NCBI RefSeq assembly: GCF_905171775.1 | Contig: NC_053491.1 | Coordinates: 109,998,682-110,062,681 of the forward strand | Reading direction: 5' to 3' | Length of the DNA: 64,000 bases | Source of the DNA: Rana temporaria | Lineage: Eukaryota; Chordata; Amphibia; Anura; Ranidae | Part shown: one piece after another, positions 43,736 through 54,839 of the stretch | Layout of the letters: each line of letters begins with the position of its first letter | Position numbering within the stretch: the stretch's first letter is position 1 | Notes under the pieces: generated by a model | What the model saw: the letters and a program-made list of their open reading frames with translations, nothing else | The model's database searches: none | What the model was told of the DNA's origin: nothing | Position numbers and translations under genes: made by a program

Positions 43736-44158
43736 TGGACATATTTTTTATTGTCAACACTGCTGGACATATGTTAAAGGTCACGCTGATGGGCACTTTT
43801 TTATGTTAAGGGTCACTCTGATGGGTGCATTTTATTTTAAGGGGCACACTGATGGGTATATTTTTAATGTGCACACTAATGGGCACAATTTGTTGTGCCC
43901 ATCAGAGTGCCCCTCAACATAAAATATGCCCATCAGCGTACACATTAAAAATATACCCATCAGCATGCCCCTTAACTTAAAAGTTTTGTTGTGCCCATCA
44001 GAGTGCCCCTTAATATAAAATATGCCCATGGGCACATTTCATGTTATGGGGCACGCTGTTGGACATATTTTATGTTAAGGGACACACTGATGGGTACATT
44101 TTATGTTAAGGATCACGTTTTGTTGTGTCCATCAGGGTGCCCCTTATTTTATGTTAAG
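43736..44158. repeat. Minisatellite with alternating orientation
   Basis: Forward units of the type ATGTTAAGGGGCACACTGATGGGCA occupy about 43745-43890. Reversed units (TGCCCATCAGAGTGCCCCTTA) run from about 43891 to 44030, forward again to about 44115, and reversed again. The switch at 43885-43900 is GGGCACAATTTGTTGTGCCC, a palindromic junction. Confidence 0.8.
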
Positions 44159-44160
44159 GG

Positions 44161-44487
44161 ACGCTGTCATGGGGACACCTGATGTAAAGGAGCGCTGTCA
44201 TGGGGACACCTGATGTAAAGGAGCGCTGTCATGGGGACACCTGATGTAAAGGAGCGCTGTCATGGGGACACCTGATGTAAAGGAGCGCTGTCATGGGGAC
44301 ACCTGATGTAAAGGAGCGCTGTCATGGGGACACCTGATGTAAAGGAGCGCTGTCATGGGGACACCTGATGTAAAGGATCGCTGTCATGGGGACACCTGAT
44401 GTAAAGGATCGCTGTCATGGGGACACCTGATGTAAAGGATCGCTGTGATGGGGACACCTGATGTAAAGGAGCGCTGTCATGGGGACA
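44161..44487. repeat. 31-bp minisatellite, about 10.5 copies
   Basis: GGGGACACCTGATGTAAAGG restarts at 44171, 44202 and every 31 bp. Most units differ by a single base (AGCGCTG or ATCGCTG). Confidence 0.93.
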
Positions 44488-44585
44488 AATGGGGACTTGA
44501 GATTCGGACCTTGGACCAAAGAAAATGTTAGTGACCGGACCTCCTTGAATTTTAATTCAAGACCCCTGTTATATATTATATTTTT

Positions 44586-44705
44586 ATTTTCTATAGAATC
44601 CCTAGAAGCGCATTTGTGAGGTCAGGCACTGATGTTGGACAAGAAGGCCTGGCTCGCATTCTCCGCTCCAATTCATCCCAAAGGTGTTCTATTGGGTTGA
44701 GATCA
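44586..44705 (-). pseudogene. Tc1 transposase fragment, C-terminal part
   Basis: The minus strand reads DLNPIEHLWDELERRMRARP then SCPTSVPDLTNALLG, the segment that carries the catalytic glutamate of DD34E transposases. It stops abruptly at about 44705 where the opposite strand takes over. Confidence 0.85.
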
Positions 44706-44709
44706 GAAC

Positions 44710-44935
44710 AAATCATTTGGTGGAGGGGAGATTATGGTGTGGGGTTGTTTTTCAAAAGTTGGACTTGGCCCCTTAGTTCCAGTGAAGAACTCCTAAGGAG
44801 TCGGCATACCAAGACATATTGGACAATTTCATGCTCCCAAATTTGTGGGAACAGTTTGGGGATGGCCCTTTCCTGTTCCAACATGACTCTGCACCAGTGC
44901 ACAAAGCAAGGTCCATAAAGTCATGGACTTATCAA
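44710..44935 (+). pseudogene. Tc1 transposase fragment, middle part
   Basis: The plus strand reads (with one frameshift near 44788) IMVWGCFSKVGLGPL, then ESAYQDILDNFMLPNLWEQF and GPFLFQHDSAPVHKARSIKS, which includes the second catalytic aspartate. In an intact gene this precedes the neighbouring DLNPIE part on the same strand. Here the two are head-to-head. Confidence 0.85.
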
Positions 44936-45539
44936 GAAAACAAAAGGGGTTTTGGGACTTTAAATGAGGTGCATAACATGCACCTCCATCTCTAAATCAG
45001 AAATTAGAAAGGGGTTTTTGGGACTTTGAGTGAGGCACAAGACACATGGTAGGAGAATAAAGACATGGACCTAACTTAGCAACGGTGGTGGAAAATGTAC
45101 TTCAAGTGCAAAAATTCACATTATAATTGTTACACTTAATTTTATGTTTTAGTTACTATCTAAAAAGTAAAAATTTCCAAAGTCCTATAATTGTGGGAAC
45201 CTCCCAACTAAAATAAATATCTATGAGGGGTTTCCACCATCCCTGACAATTTTCATTTTATACAGCATGTCTTTTTTTCAGTTTGATGTGTATTATATTT
45301 GAAGTTGCGTATCACAGAGACCGGTATTGTGGTAATTAAGGATGAGCTCAGGCGTGTTCGCAGCCGCACGTGCAGAGCCCGTCAGGAAGTCTGCACTGCG
45401 CTGCGCTAATCACTGTTGAGTCCCGCCCACCCCCGACACCACCGCTGAATTAGGACAGCTGGTCTCTCTCTCTGCCTGCAGTTACATTACATGACAGTTT
45501 CACACACTGTTTGACAAAAATTGCAGATTAAAGTGTATC
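44936..45539. other. Unassigned; O-type repeat near the end
   Basis: GGATGAGCTCAGGCGTGTTCG (about 45340) resembles the repeat at 8715. Otherwise anonymous. Confidence 0.4.
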
Positions 45540-45990
45540 CTCACAGGGCGACCAGGGGTCAAATCCCGGGGGAAAAAAGTGTGGGAACTCCCACCTGAGA
45601 TCCACTCCCCCACCAAAAAATAAATAAATTAATACGCTGATATGCATAATTACTAAACCGCAAGTTCTTTCTAAATCCCGCGATAACTCGCGGCAGGCCT
45701 CCACAATGTCTCCTGGGAACAATTACAAAAGCTCCCAGGAGACATTGCGGCATCGAGGAAGTGACGGAATACCCGCACACTACCTGATGAATCCATATAC
45801 AGGAAGCGCCCAGTAACATAAAGGATTACTAAGGTTCGCCTGCCCCTGACAGTGACTCGAGCTAGGCATCGCCGCTTAGTGAAGGGTTGGCTCGGCTGCT
45901 CTCGGCTGCTCTAGTCCTGCAAAGGGAACTGCGTTCCTGCTGTGAAAAAAGTGCAGGAACTCCGTTCCCACACGTTTCCGCAGCACTTGA
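45540..45990. repeat. Interspersed repeat with 15-bp hairpin
   Basis: CAATGTCTCCTGGGA and TCCCAGGAGACATTG (45704-45748) form a hairpin with a short loop. AAAAGTGTGGGAACTCCCACC near the start and AAAAGTGCAGGAACTCCGTTCC near the end look like an ancient duplication, and a relative (CAGCAGGAACGTGGGGGAACG) starts at 46613. Confidence 0.5.
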
Positions 45991-46348
45991 GCCCTGAGGG
46001 CGACACTGTGGATACACAAGTTATTGTGTGCCAACGTCCCAGTAATGTTTAGAAGAAAAAATTTAAACTAAGAAAATTTACTTTATAGGCATACGCATAG
46101 GATTTCTAAAAAATGTATTTAAGGTTTTTCATTGGATAGAGTTAAAATCATTGTATACAAACACATACTAAAAACACATTATAATGTTGAGTGACCCCAA
46201 AGACTCTAATAACACCCCTAAGATATGTAGATATATTTTAAATCAAATTGGTGCAATGATGAGAGTAACCAATAGCAGCATCCAAATGGAAATAATCTGC
46301 GTGGAGTAATTGAGTGACAATATTGCACAGAAATTTCGACAGTGTCCA

Positions 46349-46509
46349 ATAATCAAGAGGAGTCTATAGCTCAAATGGCCAAAATCTCTTATAGGACAGG
46401 CATCACTACCCACCCAGGAGGGTACACACGGTCCTGCTCCCCAATTATTCTCTACTGCTTTGTCCCATAAGAGGTATTGGCCATTTGAGCTATAGACTCC
46501 TCTTGATTA
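46349..46509. repeat. 50-bp inverted repeat
   Basis: TAATCAAGAGGAGTCTATAG and CTCAAATGGCCAA at the left return as GGCCATTTGAGC and CTATAGACTCCTCTTGATTA at the right (46461-46509). The spacer is about 62 bp. Confidence 0.85.
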
Positions 46510-46740
46510 ACTTAATTTTTAAATAGGTGGGCAAAACTCCTCATTAATGGCTAAAAATGTAGTGTTTTAGGTGTCTGTGTGCAAGAGGCCTAATAACCAG
46601 GGTTTTTTTTTCCAGCAGGAACGTGGGGGAACGCAGTTCCGGCACCTTCAGTACCGAAAGGTACTGTATGTAATGACAAGGGCCCACTCCGTCCCCTGTA
46701 TTCCACCCATAGTGTCAGGACTCTTATACAGCTCAGCATC

Positions 46741-46830
46741 ACAGATAAGGTATATAGATCGCCACCACAGATAAGGTATATAGATCGCCACCACAGATAA
46801 GGTATATAGATCGCCACCACAGATAGTATA
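46741..46830. repeat. 26-bp tandem repeat, 3.5 copies
   Basis: CAGATAAGGTATATAGATCG restarts at 46742, 46768 and 46794, then a partial copy. Confidence 0.88.
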
Positions 46831-46850
46831 TAGCACCCCCCCCCCCTCAC

Positions 46851-47135
46851 GGGTGGCTCGCAGCTGCCAGCACCCCCCTGGCTCGCGGCACACTCACAGC
46901 AAACCCTCCACCCCCCTCGCGGCTGACAGTAGGTCATCTGTGGTGATGATCTGTAATGCGGCACATTTACAGAAAACCCCCCGCGCGGGTGGCTTGCGGC
47001 TGCCAGCACCCCCCTGGCTCGCGGCACACTCACAGCAAACCCTCCACCCCCCTCGCGGCTGACAGTAGGTCATCTGTGGTAATGATCTGTAATGCGGCAC
47101 ATTTACAGAAAACCCCCCGCGCGGGTGGCTTGCGG
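46851..47135. repeat. 136-bp tandem duplication
   Basis: GGGTGGCT(C/T)GC starts at 46851, 46987 and 47123. The two full units are nearly identical over GCGGCACACTCACAGCAAAC, CTGACAGTAGGTCATCTG and GATCTGTAATGCGGCAC, with only a handful of differences. A recent duplication. Confidence 0.9.
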
Positions 47136-47475
47136 CTGACAGGAGGCCTGGTGGCTTACCATCACAATGGAATATTCTTCTGTAAATAGGCCCAGCTCGG
47201 GCCGTGCGATCCATCCACTAAGCGGCAACGTCACTTCCGGCTTCTCACTGGCATAGAGCAACCGGAACTGACTACGTAGGAAATCACCTCCCATGTCCTA
47301 CGGCAGTGCCAATCAAAACATAGACAGTGAAGAATGACATGGAGGTGAACGAATGGGAGAGTTGCAGCGCATAGCACTGCGCCACAATGCAGCCCAAATT
47401 AAGCATATCATCTGAAATAACGCAATTGCATTGACGTCACGATTCCCATAGTGCACTGTGTCCGGTGCACTTAAA
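47136..47475. other. Unassigned sequence
   Basis: No TE ends or coding features are recognised. Confidence 0.4.
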
Positions 47476-48163
47476 GCAGGGTTTGACAAATTTGCTTGGA
47501 ATCTAATAGCCAGCTAAAAAAGTTTGGAGCCAGAAACGCGCCCCGTCCCGCCGAGCTCGTACGCAGAAGCGAACGCATACGTGAGTAGCGCCGGCATATG
47601 AAAGTGGTGTTCAAACCACACATGTGAGGAATCGCTGCGATCGTTAGAGCAATAATTTTAGCCCTAGACCTCCTCTGTAACTCAAAACATGCAACTTGTA
47701 CAATTTTTTTAACGTCGCCTATGGAGATTTTAAAGGGTAAAAGTTTGTCGCCATTCCATGAGCGGACGCAATTTTGAAGCGTGACATGTTGGGTATTAAT
47801 TTACTCGGCGTAACATTATCTTTCTCAATATAAAAAAATTGGGCTAACTTTACTGATGTCTTTCTTTTTTAAATTTAAAAAAGTGTATTTTTTCCCCAAA
47901 AAGTGCGCTTGTAAGATCGCTGCGCAAATACGGTGTGACAGAAAGTATTGCAATGACTGCCATTTTATTCTCTAGGGTGTTATATATATTATTCTAATGT
48001 TTGGGGGTTCTTTAGAGGGAAGGAGATGGCAGTGAAAACACAGGGGAAGCTCCATTAGTCTTGTCATGCCAACGGTCACCACAAGATGGCGCCAGGTCAC
48101 AGAAGGAAGCATAGGCCTGCAGAAGGCCGCAAAGCCGCGATTTTGGTGAGCCCCGACTTAAAA
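47476..48163. mobile_element. D-family element copy 2
   Basis: It starts GCAGGGTTTGACAAATTTGC and ends near GGTGAGCCCCGAC. The interior is the inverted homologue of D1 (53142-53915): AATCTAATAGCCAGCTAAAAAAG, GAGCCAGAAACGCGCCCCG, GAGTTACAGAGGAGGTC-type (as complement), CTGCAGAAGGCCGCAAAGCCGCG. Part of the far terminus is missing. Confidence 0.65.
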
Positions 48164-48593
48164 GGACCTTTTTTTTTTGGGCTATTTTTTACTTGCTTTG
48201 GATGGGCCACAACTGCAGGCTAGTTATCACCTAACAAACAACATTTGTTAGAAACTCTGCCTACAACCAGGGTGCTACACGAGTAATGGCACTTTCACAC
48301 TAGCAGCGCTTTACCGTTGTTTGAGAGTCGCTTCGGCAGCGATGCCCATTGATTTTAATGGGCAGGGGCGCTTTGGAGCTTTACACACCATTCCTATTAT
48401 TTTGTGTTATAGATTGAGCCATCGATTTTTCTATGTGTAACCACTCTGGCACCCACTGCTATGGCATGGATAGTGCTACATAAATCCACGATTAAGGTAA
48501 ACTAGAGCATAATAATTTAAATTGAATGATTGATCCCATATTTAGACACACTTAGTGGAGTGTACATCCATTACTGTCTATTAGCTGGATTCA
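48164..48593. repeat. S-family fragment and unassigned DNA
   Basis: 48287-48385 reads AATGGCACTTTCACACTAGCA, CGCTTCGGCAGCGATGCCC and TTGATTTTAATGGGCAGGGGCG, an S-family left half. The rest is anonymous. Confidence 0.5.
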
Positions 48594-49307
48594 GAAAGAT
48601 TTACGCCGGCGTGTCAGTAGATACGCCGACGTAACTCTGAATCTGCGCCGTCGTAAGTTTAAGTGTATTCTCAAACTGAGATACACTTAAACCTAGCTAA
48701 GATACGACAGCCTGCGCCGTCGTATCTTAGGGTGCAATATTTAGGCTGGCCGCTAGGTGGCGCTTCCGTTGAGTTCGGTGTAGAATATGTAAATGCCTAG
48801 ATACGCCGATTCACGAACGTACGTGCGCCCGTCGCAGTAAAGATACGCCGTTTACGTAAGGCATTTTCCGGCGTAAAGTTATTCCAACAAATAGCTGGCC
48901 TAGTCAATGTTAAGTATGGCTGTCGTTCCCGCGTCGAAATTTGAAATTTTTACGTTGTTTGCGTAAGTCGTCCGTGAATAGGGCTGGACGTAATTTACGT
49001 TCACGTCGAAACCAATACGTCCTTGCGGCGTACTTTGGAGCAATGCACACTGGCATATGTACACGGACGGCGCATGCGCCAGTCGTAAAAAACGTCAATC
49101 ACGTCGGGTCACCAAACATTAACATAAAACACGCCCCCCCATCCTCATTTGAATTAGGCGCGCTTACGCCGGCCACATTTACGATACGCCGCCGTAAGTT
49201 AGGAGGCAAGTACTTTGTGAATACAGTACTTGCCTCTCTGACTTAAGGCGGAGTAGCGTAAATACGCTACGCCGCCTTAAAGATTCGGCGCCGTATCTGA
49301 ATCCAGC
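48594..49307. mobile_element. J-family MITE copy 3
   Basis: Termini GCTGGATTCAG and CTGAATCCAGC are exact complements. Inside are TACGCCGGCGTGTCAGTAG, GCGCCGTCGTATCTTAG, GTCGTCCGTGAATAGGGCTG, GCGCATGCGCC and TACGCTACGCCGCC. Closest to J1. Confidence 0.82.
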
Positions 49308-49590
49308 CATATATGTATACACACAGAACAGTGGTTACCAGTGTAGAGCCCCATCCTGTCATTGGTTTCTACAGCCAAATGTACCCAACATCTGTCATTG
49401 ACAGGCGCATGTTTAGGACTCTTTTTACAGTGTACAGTACTCTGTGCTTGTGTATATGACCCCTAAGGTGGGAATTGCCCTCACTTAGGGAAATGTCAAC
49501 TTACTTTTGTAGCACCCTTGTCCTAAAACAGGGTTATAGGTAAATTTAGCTGTGCTGGGTGGTAGCTAGCCTGGCTAATTTGTAGTGCAA

Positions 49591-50150
49591 GACCCCTTTC
49601 ACACTAAGCCACGGCCGCGTTAGCAGTAAAAATGCAGCTCGTTTTAGCGGCGCTTTACTGCTGTTTAATCAGCACTTTTGCAACACTTTTCGCCAGCTAG
49701 CGGTGCTCTTTTAACCCCAAAGAAGGGGTTAAAAATTCCAGTGTTGCAGCGCTTCCGAAGTGCTGCCCATTCATTTCAATACAGCTCTGTCAAGCCACCC
49801 CAAATATGCTGCTTGCAGGGCTTTTTTCTGAAATAAATGGGAGTCAGTTTTCAGGTGCTATATAGGCCCCATTCACACCTCCGCGACAAAACGCCCGACG
49901 CCGGACGCTCGTGCCGCTGGAGGGGAGAATTCCCATTGCTGTCTATGAGATGATTCACATCTCATAGACGCCGTACACCTGCCGCCTGAAAATGAAGTCC
50001 CGGACCCTTTTTTTCAGGCGGCATTGGCGTTCGGCTATACAAAGCAATGGGAAGGCTTTGTTAAAAAAAAAAAAAAAAAAAAAGTTACACACTCGCGGCA
50101 AAATACGCCGCGTACGCGGCGTATCTTGTCGCGGAGGTGTGAAAGCGGTC
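49591..50150. mobile_element. Two abutting 'cacac' MITEs
   Basis: 49591-49867 is an S-family left part (GACCCCTTTCACACTAAGCC, CTGCCCATTCATTTCAATAC). 49868-50150 is a second element with ends GCCCCATTCACACCTCCGCGAC and GTCGCGGAGGTGTGAAAGCGG. Its centre has CTCATAGACGCC, CAGGCGGCATTGGCG and a poly-A of 21. Confidence 0.7.
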
Positions 50151-50685
50151 AAATGGCTTCTGTTCCAGTTGTGGCTTCTCCCTTTTGACAGTAGATGGCA
50201 TTGTTGGCTTTGACATTAGTATAACGAGCTACAGTGAATAAACATACCTTTCTCAGCCAATCAGTTTCTTTACTATGAATGCTGGGAGAAGCTGATTATT
50301 TAGAAGAAGTCAGGTGATCTAGGCCCTTCTTGTCTGGGTGGGTGGGTGTGAAGGCCTGAGGCATATCCAGGGGTCCTTCTGGCTGCTAGGTCTGTTGCGG
50401 TCTAGCCAGGTATTCAAGAAGTCCGTGAGGGAGAACTTGCACAATACTTGTAAACAATGCTGAGAAGGAGAGAGTTCTAGAGAAGTGCCAGAGGTAACTT
50501 CCTGGACCAGGGAACCATGAGGTGTCTAAGAGAGCTTCAAGAGAGAACTCATCCAAAGAATTCTGTATGACGCTGTGAGAAAAGTTCAGTTACCATAGGG
50601 GACGGCCTATTCTACAAAGTACAGATGTGCTGGTTCAGCTTAAAGGCTCCTTTCTTGTACTGCCCTAGCTCACCCTTTTGTCTAA

Positions 50686-51051
50686 GGCCCCATGCACACG
50701 AGACGCTGCTAAACTCGAGTTCAGAGGCATTTGGGCATTTTTTTCAACTGCCCCTGAACACATTTAATGTTATCCTATGTGTCCATGCACACGATCACCT
50801 TTTTTGGCGTTTTAAAGCAGTTGGGTTTATGTCCGTTTTTTCAGACGCAAAATTTTGGGTTCAGAAGCATTTTATTTTTGCGTTTTAAACTTTGGGAGGG
50901 TCTACAATGTCTTTGAGATAAGCGCTGACAGCCGCAAACGCGGTAAAACGCAGCTAATCGCGGCAAAACGCCGCCGCTTTAAACGCCGTTTTTTTCCTTT
51001 GAAAACGTGAGTTTAGAGGCGTTTGTAATTGCTTCTCGTGTGCATGGGGCC
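50686..51051. mobile_element. GGCCCCATGCACACGAGA MITE copy 2
   Basis: Ends GGCCCCATGCACACGAGA and TCTCGTGTGCATGGGGCC are exact complements, flanked by TAA and TTA. They match the element at 9376 except for one base, so both share one mobiliser. The interior has AACTCGAGTTCAGAGGC and AAACGTGAGTTTAGAGGC arms. Confidence 0.85.
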
Positions 51052-51304
51052 TTAGGAGTTTGCATGTCTGCTGGTCGATACTATTTTTGACTAAGGGTGT
51101 CCTGCGCCCCGTCCCCTTTCTCCCACATGTTTCACGTTGAGAAATAAACTTCTCTTTGCTCAAGCATAAAAATGACTGGTGCTCAATTTCTATCTTGCAC
51201 ATCACCCACCATGCCTAGTAACCCGCACCCCGAGGGTGTATGTCAGCCCTCCCCACCTCTGGGAGTCACAACCAGGTTCCTGGAAAATTGGGGTAGGCGC
51301 TACA

Positions 51305-51976
51305 CTTCCTCTTGTGTCTCTGGGATAGGAATTCTCGGGAAAGTTAAACCGGCAGCAAAAAAATTAAAAAATAACCCAGCCCAGGCTTTAACCCCCGAAA
51401 GGTTTCACGCCCACGCTTCATGACCAGGCCATTTTTTTTGCGATATGGCACTGTGTTACTTTAACTCACAATTGCGTACCTACACAAAATTGGATGTTCT
51501 TTTTTCCCACAAATAGAGCTTTCTTTTGGTGGTATTTGACCACCTCTGCATTTTATATTTTTTGTGCTATCTTCAAATAAAATACTGACAGTTTAAAAAA
51601 AAAAAAAACACAATATTTTTTACTTTCTGCTATAAAACGCATAAAAAAATAACAAAAGTAAAAAAAAAAAAAAAAAAATCAAATGTCTTCATTAGTTTAG
51701 CCCATAGCAGCCTCTAGCATGTAAAATCTGTCAGGCTGGATGTACCCAAGTTGATTGATCGATTGAGCAGCTACTCTGTACATACGGGTCGAATGTCGGA
51801 CAGTTTCTGCTGAACAAGGTGATACCGGGCAATATTTGGCCCAGGTGTACCAACCTTATTGTGACATAACAAACCCCACCTATTCAAAGTGTAATATATC
51901 ACAACTCAGTACATTCACCATATAAAATGTGTAATCCAAATCCATAGCAATTTACCCCAAATAATAATAATGAACA
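51305..51976. mobile_element. B-prime-like and Y-like fragments
   Basis: 51400-51690 contains CACAATTGCGTACC, CCCACAAATAGAGCTTTC and GGTGGTATTTGACCACC, the B-prime interior without ends. 51725-51800 contains CAAGTTGATTGATCGATTG and GTACATACGGGTCG, Y-type words. Confidence 0.5.
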
Positions 51977-52262
51977 TTAAAGCAGAATTTCACCTAAAAG
52001 GGAAGTTTTGCACATCCTTCTCCTCCTCCCATTCTTCTATTGTTTCTTTTTTTTTGTATTTCTTCTGAGAGACGGGTACCTATTGCTGACCTGTACCCAC
52101 TCCCACATGCCCCTCTGCAGTGGGAGGCCACAGCAAGAAGTCACAGCTGGTTTCCCACAAGCAAGATGGTGGTGCCAGAGACCCGAAGACCAGTGAAGAA
52201 CTGGCCCAGGTGATGACAGTGCTGGATCCTTGGGCAGGTAGGTGTCTGTAAATTAAAAGTCA
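51977..52262. mobile_element. K/E-like TTAA fragment
   Basis: It starts TTAAAGCAGAATTTCACC at 51977 and near its end has GGCAGGTAGGTGTCTGTAAAT and TTAAAAGTCAG, as in K elements. The right end is lost in the adjoining B-like sequence. Confidence 0.5.
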
Positions 52263-52954
52263 GTTTTGAGAAATAACCAGAGTTCCTCTTTATCATAAGA
52301 AGCGTCCTTGGCCAGTTCTGGACCGCCCACCACACATATACTGCAGCAGGGTGACCTGGCTGTGCAAAACGTACCTGACCTGGTCTGGGGCGCGCTTCCT
52401 GCCGGTGAACCGCTTTCGATACGATTGGACACAACGCAACCCAATTAGCAAGCCCGGCGGCCGCGATCGATCCGGGGAATGACAGAACGGCGATATGCTG
52501 ATGTAAACAAAGCAAGCTTCTGTCTGACAGGAACAGAGAGATCTGCGCTTCCTGCTAATCAAGAACACAAATCTCTCTGTTCCTGTAGTCCATCCCCCAC
52601 ACAGTTCGCACACTGAGGGACCACATTTAACTCCTTGATGTTAACCCCTTCCCTGCCAGTGTCATTTATATAGCGTCAGTGCTTTTTTTTTTAGCACTGG
52701 TCCCCAAAAAGTGTCACTTAGTGTCCAATTTGGCCGCCACACTGTCGCAGTCCCCGTAATCGTTGCCATTACTATATAAAAAAAAAAAGGCCCTAAATCT
52801 TTTCCATAGTTTTAGATGCTATAACTTTTGCGTAAACCAATCAATATACGCTAATTGGGATTTGTTTTTACTAAAAATATGTAGCAGAATACATATTGGA
52901 CTAAATTGATGAACTTTGAGTATGTTGTATTGGGTATGTTTTATAGCAGAAAGT

Positions 52955-53141
52955 AAAGTCTTGTACACACGATCGGATTTTCATCGGACAAAGCGTACAA
53001 CTTTTGTCCGAAGAGCGTTGGCCATGAATTTGTATTGCATACAAACGGCAAAGAATTGTCGGCCAAACAAACATGAAACTACGTGTCTTATCAGCTCTTT
53101 AGCGCCACCCTTTAGGCAACTTCTGCTAATGTTGTGTTATG
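52955..53141. mobile_element. W-family copy 4, left part
   Basis: It starts AAAGTCTTGTACACACGATC and continues CATCGGACAAAGCGTACAAC. CAGCTCTTTAGCGCCACCC and CTTCTGCTAATGTTGTGTTATG match 6395-6440. It is cut by D1. Confidence 0.7.
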
Positions 53142-53915
53142 GCAGGGCTCAACAAACACCGGGCGCCAGGTCGCATTCGCGACTAGAATTAGCGACCTGG
53201 CTCTTGGGGCAATCATGTTGGGTAATTGAAGCCGCGGCTTTGTGGCCTTCTGCAGTCCTATGCTTCCTTCTGGAATCTGGTGCCCTCTTGTGGTGGCCGT
53301 TGGTATGACAAGACAACCAGCAATGCTAATGGAGCTTCCCTGCCCGCCCATCTCCTTCCCTTTACTTAGAACCCCCAAACATTATATATATTTTTTATTC
53401 TAACACCCTAAAGAATAAATGGCGGTCGTTGCAATACTTTCTGTCACACCGTATTTGCACAGCGGTCTTACAAGCGCACTTTTTTTGGGGAAAAAAATAC
53501 CCTTTTTTTAATTAAAAAAATAAGACAACAGTAAAGTCAGCCCCCTTTTTTTATATTGTGAAAGGTAATGTTACGTCGAGTAAATTGATACCCAACATGT
53601 CACGCTTCAAAATTGCGTCCGCTCGTGGAATGGCGACAAACTTTAACCATTTAAAATCTCCATAGGCGACATTTGAAAAATTCTACAGGTTGCATGTTTT
53701 GAGTTACAGAGGAGGTCTAGGGCTAGAATTCTCGCTCTCGCTCTACCAATCGCAGCGATACCCCACATGTGTGGTTTGAATACGGTTTACATATGCGGGC
53801 GCTACTGACGAATGTGTTTGCTTCTGCGCGCAAGCTTGGCGGGACGGGGCGCGTTTTCTGGCTCCTAACTTTTTTAGCTGGCTCCTAGATTCCAAGCAAA
53901 TTTGTCAAACCCTGC
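53142..53915. mobile_element. D-family element copy 1
   Basis: Ends GCAGGGCTCAACAAAC and CAAATTTGTCAAACCCTGC are imperfect complements. Between them: GGGCGCCAGGTCGCATTCGCG, GAAGCCGCGGCTTTGTGGCC, CCAAACATTATATATAT, GGCGACAAACTTTAACC, GAGTTACAGAGGAGGTC, GGCGCGTTTTCTGGCTCC. The middle is shared with element C. Non-coding. Confidence 0.75.
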
Positions 53916-53994
53916 AGTGCCGTATCGCAAAAAATGGCCTGGTTATTAAGGGGTAAAATCTTCCGGGGCTGAAATGGTTAAAGTGTCCAAACAA

Positions 53995-54350
53995 TCAAAA
54001 TCTTTAATGTGCAACCCACCTCCATGGAAATGGCGCAGACGTTCAGCGCATATAACGTGCTGCACACTGAGAAAATGCGTTTACCCTCTAGATTTGACCT
54101 AAATAACATACCAGGCAGGTTACAATAGGCTTACATTGTTTTTCAGGTTCCTATGGATGACAGATCTCCTTGGCGGGAATTCAACATTCCTTATGAGCAA
54201 GGCGTGAAAAAGACTCCCAGACAGGTCACAGCCACATAGTATAAAAGCATACAACTGGTTTAAGAGATTACAATCCACTTACATGTGTATCGCTTACTCC
54301 TGTAAGAGCCGCTGGAAATTTGCCAGGGTTCTTTTCTCGAGTGGTTTTCC
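53995..54350. repeat. P repeat copy 2
   Basis: The same word order as 29400-29800 without the 29545 insert: CAACCCACCTCCATGG, GAGAAAATGCG, TCTAGATTTGACC, TTACAATAGGCTTAC, GGATGACAGATCTCC, GAGCAAGGCGTGAAAAAG, AATCCACTTAC. Confidence 0.6.
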
Positions 54351-54839
54351 CCGCAGCCAGGCACACCATCTCAGCCACGCTTTTCCTCAATAGCCAGTCT
54401 AGGGGCGTTTTTGTATTCATTTTCGGAGAACTTGGATGGGGGGGGTTGAGGGAATTGAGTGGGATACTCCAAAAGCAGAAACCTTGTACAGCTTGAGGAC
54501 GGGGAACTCCTTTCTGCTGAGCTGAAGCAGAAGTCCCTGTATATAGCAAAGAGACTATGAGGAGGATTCTTATGCCCGAGGCTGGTGCAAGGATTTTTGA
54601 CACTCTAGGTGAAACCTCATTTTGCCGCTCGGCCCTGACTCCACCCCCTTTGCCCTGCCTATGTATACAGTTGAGGTGTATATGCTCATCCTCAGGTCAC
54701 AAAGTGGACCCCTCATTATAAGGCACACAGAGCCCCCACTCAGGTAGAAAGGGTATCCCCAATTATAAAGCACAAGAAGTCCTAATTCTCAGGTCACAAA
54801 GTGTACCCCTCATTCCACATTTAAATCTTAAAATCATCC
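54351..54839. other. Unassigned with a short degenerate duplication
   Basis: ACAAAGTGGACCCCTCATTA (54699) and ACAAAGTGTACCCCTCATTC (54794) suggest a 95-bp duplication. No gene signal. A 111-codon minus frame at 54268 has no recognisable features. Confidence 0.4.

Larger units (their letters stand above)
49508..51304 (+). mobile_element. Solo LTR 3 of the TGTAGC family, with MITEs inside
   Basis: It begins TGTAGCACCCTTGTCC and ends GGTAGGCGCTACA, the family's inverted terminal words. CTTT at 49504-49507 and CTTC at 51305-51308 may be the 4-bp duplication with one change. LTR sequence between the inserts includes CAGCCAATCAG (CCAAT-type), ATGAATGCTGGGAGAAGC, TATTTAG and AATAAAC near 51145. Without the nested elements the LTR is about 0.9 kb. 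Confidence 0.65.
52263..53994. mobile_element. B-related element, split by W4 and D1
   Basis: 52310-52950 has B words in order: CTGGACCGCCCACCACACATATAC, CGATCGATCC, TTAACCCCTTCCCTGCCAGTG, CCGCCACACTGTCGCAGTC, AAATATGTAGCAGAATAC. After D1 it resumes with AGTGCCGTATCGCAAAAAATGG, GGTTATTAAGGGG and AAATGGTTAA. The missing middle lies at the junction with W4/D1. Confidence 0.6.

Noticed and set aside
44161..44487. Regular 31-bp repeats considered as a CRISPR array
   Set aside because: No spacers. Head-to-tail identical units.
45548..45575. B-box-like GGTCAAATCCCGG considered as a tRNA or SINE head
   Set aside because: No A box at the right distance and no cloverleaf could be drawn.
54268..54603. 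111-codon minus frame considered as a host exon
   Set aside because: No recognisable domain, no splice-site logic, and it overlaps the P repeat.
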